From Chloroflexota bacterium (GTDB lineage Bacteria > Chloroflexota > Dehalococcoidia > Lucifugimonadales > JADFKI01): DNA of 9,111 bases. Under the pieces are notes generated by a model. That model saw only the letters and a program-made list of their open reading frames with translations. It did not search any database and was not told the DNA's origin. Where the stretch lies: the NCBI GenBank assembly GCA_009838595.1, contig VXRI01000362.1, forward strand, positions 1 through 9,111. The letters run 5' to 3'. A program made the position numbers and the translations under genes. Positions 6,059 to 9,111 of the stretch are shown piece by piece (position 1 is the first letter of the stretch; each line of letters begins with the position of its first letter).

Positions 6059-7288
6059 CTACGCCGCCGTGCGACCGCGCTTATCCGAAACAATCTGCCC
6101 GTCTTTGACCACCAGCATCAGCTTGCGCGCGTTGGTGATATCGTCTAACGGATTGTCGGTGACAACTATCAAATCGGCGAGCTTGCCTGCTTCAATTGTT
6201 CCGAGCTTGTCGCCTACGCCGCATAGTTCTGCTGCGTTCTTCGTCGCGGCTTGAATTGTCTGCCATTCGGTGGCGCCGTCTCGCACCCAAAGGCCCATTT
6301 CTAGCAGGGCGGCTTCGCTCAATGGATGGATGTCGGAGCCTAGCGCCATTTTGACACCCGCATCTAGGGCGCGCTTGAACCACTTGGCGTGCTCTTCGCT
6401 GGCGGCGTCCGCCCGGCGCTGTAAGTCGGGGGCAATCTGTCGTTGTTCAAGCCATTCACGTTCTATGTCGCAAGTTGCCTGCTCATTCGTCAAGTGCGAG
6501 ATTGCGAGCGTTGGCACATACCACACACCGCTGCTTTGAAACAGATCTATGCACTCGTCATCTTGGATGTAGCCGTGCTCGATGGTGTGCGCTCCCAGCC
6601 GTATCGCAGCTTTCACGGTATCCGGATTTGTCGCGTGCGCCATCACATTGAACTCGCGAAGGTGACATATTGCAAATGCGGCTTCCAGTTCTTCCTGCAG
6701 CAGGAATGAATGTTTGTGCAGGTCCCACGGCGGGCCCATTATGCCGCCGGACATGTTGAGCTTGATGTGGTCAACGCCGCTCTTGATGCCCTCGCGGATG
6801 GCGTGGACGAAGCCGTATGGCCCGTCGCACTCGCGCGCTACGCCGGATGTCAAGAAGTGCCCGCCGGTCGTAGTCAGAAAATAGCCGCTTGCGAACACTC
6901 GTGGCCCGACTATCTTGCCGCTGTCGAATACGCGCCGCCACGCCACATCCATGTAGCTCGCCGCACCGGCACAGCGCACGCTGGTAACACCGCCGTCCGT
7001 CAGTGCGCGGGAAAGCTGCGCGCCAAAGTTCGCCGTCTGCTGCGCAAGCGTGATGCCCGGCGGCAGGGGATATTCCGGGTGGATGTGTACATCCCACAAG
7101 CCGGGCAGCAGATATGCGCCGCCCAGTTCGAGAACGCGCGCATCACGAAAATTGGGCGACTTGCCGGAGTCCAGGACTTCCGCGATTAGTCCATCTTCGA
7201 CAACAACGCTGCCATTCAATATCGGCACGGGCGAATTGCCGTCGATGATGTTGACGCCAGTGAGGACGAGGCGCTTCCTGCTAGTCAA
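6059..7288 (-). CDS. Metal-dependent amidohydrolase (imidazolonepropionase / prolidase-like subgroup)
   Basis: A 409-residue cytoplasmic TIM-barrel hydrolase with the classic flanking beta-sandwich pieces: N-terminal RLVLTGVNIIDG and C-terminal GTIEAGKLADLIVVTDNPLDDI. Metal ligands in order (numbered from the TTG start): H68 and H70 in LWDVHIHPE, K176 in HIKLNMSGG as the probable carboxylated lysine, H218 in MAHATN, H238 in TIEHGY, and D319 in LGSDIHP. All are present, so a binuclear active site is expected; relatives cleave amide bonds in cyclic amides, Xaa-Pro or Xaa-Arg dipeptides and ester or amide xenobiotics. The start TTG (7286-7288) has GGGAG 8 bases upstream and overlaps the TAG of the upstream flavoprotein gene by 8 bases, a sign of translational coupling. 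A longer form from TTG 7324 is open but adds 12 residues of non-domain sequence. It converges with the kinase gene, leaving 34 bases. Family firm, substrate unknown. Confidence 0.92.
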   Translation of the reverse strand: MTSRKRLVLTGVNIIDGNSPVPILNGSVVVEDGLIAEVLDSGKSPNFRDARVLELGGAYLLPGLWDVHIHPEYPLPPGITLAQQTANFGAQLSRALTDGGVTSVRCAGAASYMDVAWRRVFDSGKIVGPRVFASGYFLTTTGGHFLTSGVARECDGPYGFVHAIREGIKSGVDHIKLNMSGGIMGPPWDLHKHSFLLQEELEAAFAICHLREFNVMAHATNPDTVKAAIRLGAHTIEHGYIQDDECIDLFQSSGVWYVPTLAISHLTNEQATCDIEREWLEQRQIAPDLQRRADAASEEHAKWFKRALDAGVKMALGSDIHPLSEAALLEMGLWVRDGATEWQTIQAATKNAAELCGVGDKLGTIEAGKLADLIVVTDNPLDDITNARKLMLVVKDGQIVSDKRGRTAA

Positions 7289-8453
7289 TGTACCAGCTCC
7301 CGTCGAAAATGCGGTCGAATGCAAAGCCCCAGGGCGGGCGCAGGAAGCCCAGTGCGCGGACGTCTTCCAACCAGAAGCCGTATGGCGAACTACGCGAATA
7401 TGCGCCGCCGCCCACGACCTTGCTTATTCGCAGCAAAATGGATTCTGCGAGTTCTGCCACTGCTTCTTTGCACAGCAGACTGCTGCGACTCGCGGCGCCA
7501 CTGCCGGACTCCACATCGCGCAACACACCCTCGTACGCTTGCTGAACTAGCCACGCCTCCATTTCTACGCGTGACCACTCGACTTGCTCGAACGGGCGCA
7601 TCAAGCCGCGCTTGGATTGCACTTGCTGTCGCGCCGCATCGACCGCCGACTCCACAACGCCCACGATGACCGAGGTGAACAGATGCCCGGCAGGTCTTCC
7701 AGCCATCTCACGCGCTCGCTGTCGTGCGCCATTATCGGGCCAGGCGGCGCGTATGGCTGGCATATCGTTGAAGTCCATCGCGTGGCTTTGCGTGGCAGTC
7801 ATTCCCACGCCATCCCATGCGCGCGTCAGTGTCGCGCCTGCCGAGCCGTCCCAAGGGACATTCCGCATATCCATGTAGAACACATCGGGCGCGGATTCGC
7901 CTTCGGGCACGGCTTGCGTGATCATGAACGAAGTCATTCCCGAGCCGCTGCCGAAGTGCTTCTGCCCGCTAATGAGGTACTGACCGTCCGCGTCCGCGGG
8001 TGTTGCTATTGCACGGCTCTTTGAAGGATCGCCACCGCTGCCAGGCTCGGATATAATTGTGCCCCACCAACAGCCGGCGAGTGCCGTCTCGAAAACCGCC
8101 CTGCGCTGCTTCTCCCACGCACCCGTGTAGGGTTGCGGCGCTTTGGGCACTTCTAGCCAGCCGCCAAGCACAGCAGGATGCATCGATGCGACGAGCGAGA
8201 CACTAGGATCGCCCTTCGCCAGAATGCGCAGCATCTCGCACAGCGGCCGAGTGAACTCTTCGACGCCACCGTTGATGCCGCCCACTTCCGGCGGCGCACC
8301 TGTAAGATGGAAGCCGGCGTCCATCAGCGCGTCGAAATCCGTTTTTTCGAGTGCGCGGCGCTGTTGCCGCTGGGAGCGCTCTGACGCAAACCGCGCTGAC
8401 AGTTCTTTCACATTCTCGACGACTTCTTCAACGCGCTTGGCGGTTGCCTGCAT
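7281..8453 (-). CDS. Acyl-CoA dehydrogenase-like flavoprotein
   Basis: A 390-residue protein of the acyl-CoA dehydrogenase superfamily, which uses FAD either to desaturate acyl-CoA thioesters or, in the DszC/SfnB-type branch, to oxygenate small substrates. The helical N-terminal domain runs to about 120. The middle beta domain contains ISEPGSGGD (134-142, the family TEPGxGSD signature), SGQKHFGSGSG (162-172) and DGVGMTATQSHAMDF (214-228, matching the GMRATGSHD-type strand). The C-terminal helical domain ends with VGGGAYSRSSPYGFWLEDVRALGF (347-370), equivalent to the end-of-family R-x-x-P-x-x-R-x-x-RD region. The standard dehydrogenase YEGT motif with the catalytic glutamate is not seen; the end reads RIFDGSWYID, with Asp at the comparable place if aligned that way. 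This hints at a non-classical reaction, possibly monooxygenase-like. ATG 8453 is preceded by GAGGAG 5 bases away. It is likely cotranscribed with the amidohydrolase, whose start it overlaps. No membrane or signal segment. Confidence 0.9.
   Translation of the reverse strand: MQATAKRVEEVVENVKELSARFASERSQRQQRRALEKTDFDALMDAGFHLTGAPPEVGGINGGVEEFTRPLCEMLRILAKGDPSVSLVASMHPAVLGGWLEVPKAPQPYTGAWEKQRRAVFETALAGCWWGTIISEPGSGGDPSKSRAIATPADADGQYLISGQKHFGSGSGMTSFMITQAVPEGESAPDVFYMDMRNVPWDGSAGATLTRAWDGVGMTATQSHAMDFNDMPAIRAAWPDNGARQRAREMAGRPAGHLFTSVIVGVVESAVDAARQQVQSKRGLMRPFEQVEWSRVEMEAWLVQQAYEGVLRDVESGSGAASRSSLLCKEAVAELAESILLRISKVVGGGAYSRSSPYGFWLEDVRALGFLRPPWGFAFDRIFDGSWYID
7286..7301 (-). promoter_or_regulatory. 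Ribosome binding site deciding the amidohydrolase TTG start
   Basis: On the minus strand GGGAG (7301-7297) stands 8 bases before TTG (7288-7286). The site lies within the last codons of the flavoprotein gene, so ribosomes finishing that gene could restart here. Confidence 0.6.
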
Positions 8454-8533
8454 TGTGGCTCCTCATCGTGTTGGGCAAATGGGGATACTGCGAAATTACG
8501 GCAGAACTGGCGAAGTCATACGCGATACTACGC

Positions 8534-8878
8534 CTAGTCCACCAGAGTGCGTTCCATGTTCGCAGTCGGGAAGATTGCGAGCACCCTGGCTGGCGCGCCG
8601 GAGCGGTTCACGAAGCCGTGCCGGACGCCCGGCGGTGCCAGCACCGTTTGTCCTTCGGTCACGGTTATCACATCATCGCCGAGAATTGCGTCCATCTCGC
8701 CTTGCAAGATGACCATCGCTTCTTCGGTTGGGTGAATGTGCGTAGGCACCACGCCGTTCACGCCAACGAGCACATCGCCCACGCTGGTGGACTCCGAACC
8801 CTTGTCGCCGTCCACCAGCGCATATCGCTCGACGCCGGGGCTTAGCTCGTCAGAGTCTTCCCTGTTCAGAATGGGCAT
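8534..8878 (-). CDS. Small single-domain cupin protein
   Basis: A 114-residue one-domain cupin (RmlC-like jelly roll) with a full set of metal ligands: H47 and H49 in VPTHIHPTEEAM, E53, and H87 in APPGVRHGF. The motif 1 glycine G60 (LQGEM) and motif 2 PPG (82-84) are in place. Such proteins range from dioxygenases and isomerases to small-molecule binders. The pattern is closest to the general cupin_2 type, and I cannot name a substrate. AGGAG lies 5 bases before the ATG at 8878. It follows the tRNA-Gly gene by 61 bases and precedes the flavoprotein by 80 bases on the same strand, so it may lead a three-gene unit with the flavoprotein and amidohydrolase or be cotranscribed with the tRNA. Intact, ends in TAG. 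Confidence 0.92.
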   Translation of the reverse strand: MPILNREDSDELSPGVERYALVDGDKGSESTSVGDVLVGVNGVVPTHIHPTEEAMVILQGEMDAILGDDVITVTEGQTVLAPPGVRHGFVNRSGAPARVLAIFPTANMERTLVD

Positions 8879-8938
8879 GGCTGCTCCTTGAATGTGCTGC
8901 TTTGCGGTTGAATGGTGTTGTGGGATGGGCTTGATTGA

Positions 8939-9014
<76 letters not shown>

Positions 9015-9023
9015 TTACTCCCA

Positions 9024-9053
9024 ATTTTATCAGGCAGATTGCATTTCTGTCTA
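9024..9053 (-). promoter_or_regulatory. Probable promoter of tRNA-Gly
   Basis: On the minus strand TAGACA (9053-9048, five of six matches to TTGACA) and TAAAAT (9029-9024, five of six to TATAAT) are 18 bases apart. Transcription would begin near 9017, only about three bases before the mature tRNA 5' end. A stronger-looking TTGACG upstream (9071-9066) has no -10 at usual spacing. Sequence match only. Confidence 0.5.
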
Positions 9054-9111
9054 TCCTGCGAATTGCGTCAAAATAGAGGTTACCGAACCGGTTATCGTTG
9101 CATCAAAAGTC
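9054..9111. other. Right edge, no gene seen
   Basis: The last bases upstream of the tRNA promoter hold an AACCGGTT palindrome (9086-9093) and an overlapping GGTT/AACC pair (9079-9090). I see no coding frame with family character in these 58 bases; any gene to the right starts outside the window. Confidence 0.3.

Noticed and set aside
6710..7189. Plus-strand open frame of 159 codons opposite the amidohydrolase
   Set aside because: Antisense of conserved metal-site sequence; no recognisable motifs.

Overview
The window is bacterial: densely packed genes, Shine-Dalgarno sequences at nearly every start, alternative starts (TTG, GTG) and a tRNA with an encoded CCA end. Base composition is moderately GC-rich by eye. 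The mix of accessory metabolic families (DinB-type protein, squalene-synthase-type enzyme, MDR reductase, TPP enzyme, APH-type kinase, metal amidohydrolase, acyl-CoA-dehydrogenase-like flavoprotein, cupin) resembles what is seen in uncultured Chloroflexota of the SAR202/Dehalococcoidia type. That placement is an inference from gene style, not shown by a marker.

Left part, plus strand (1-1948): a DinB-fold protein (140-685), then a squalene/phytoene-synthase family gene (716-1801). The latter is complete from end to end in one frame but is cut by two adjacent in-frame TAA codons at 1454-1459, so it is called a pseudogene. A perfect 11-bp inverted repeat lies just past the stops. The following 147-base gap holds only weak hairpins.

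Middle, plus strand (1949-6024): an NADP-dependent MDR reductase (TTG start, strong ribosome binding site), a thiamine-diphosphate-dependent acetolactate-synthase-like enzyme, and, 8 bases after its stop, a GTG-started kinase of the aminoglycoside/choline phosphotransferase fold with a degenerate Nudix-like N-terminus. The last two are probably translated together. The start of the kinase gene carries a 16-bp stem hairpin made of two copies of an 11-bp palindrome.

Right part, minus strand (6059-9014), read from the right edge leftwards: tRNA-Gly(CCC) with a plausible promoter, a small cupin, an acyl-CoA-dehydrogenase-like flavoprotein, and an amidohydrolase whose start overlaps the flavoprotein stop. 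The two blocks converge in a 34-base gap at 6025-6058. The minus-strand genes look like a small catabolic or detoxifying set, but no substrate can be named from the sequence.

I see no mobile element, CRISPR array, phage gene or clear defence system. The observations most worth following are the doubly stopped synthase gene, the hairpin at the kinase start, and the unusual kinase architecture next to the TPP enzyme.
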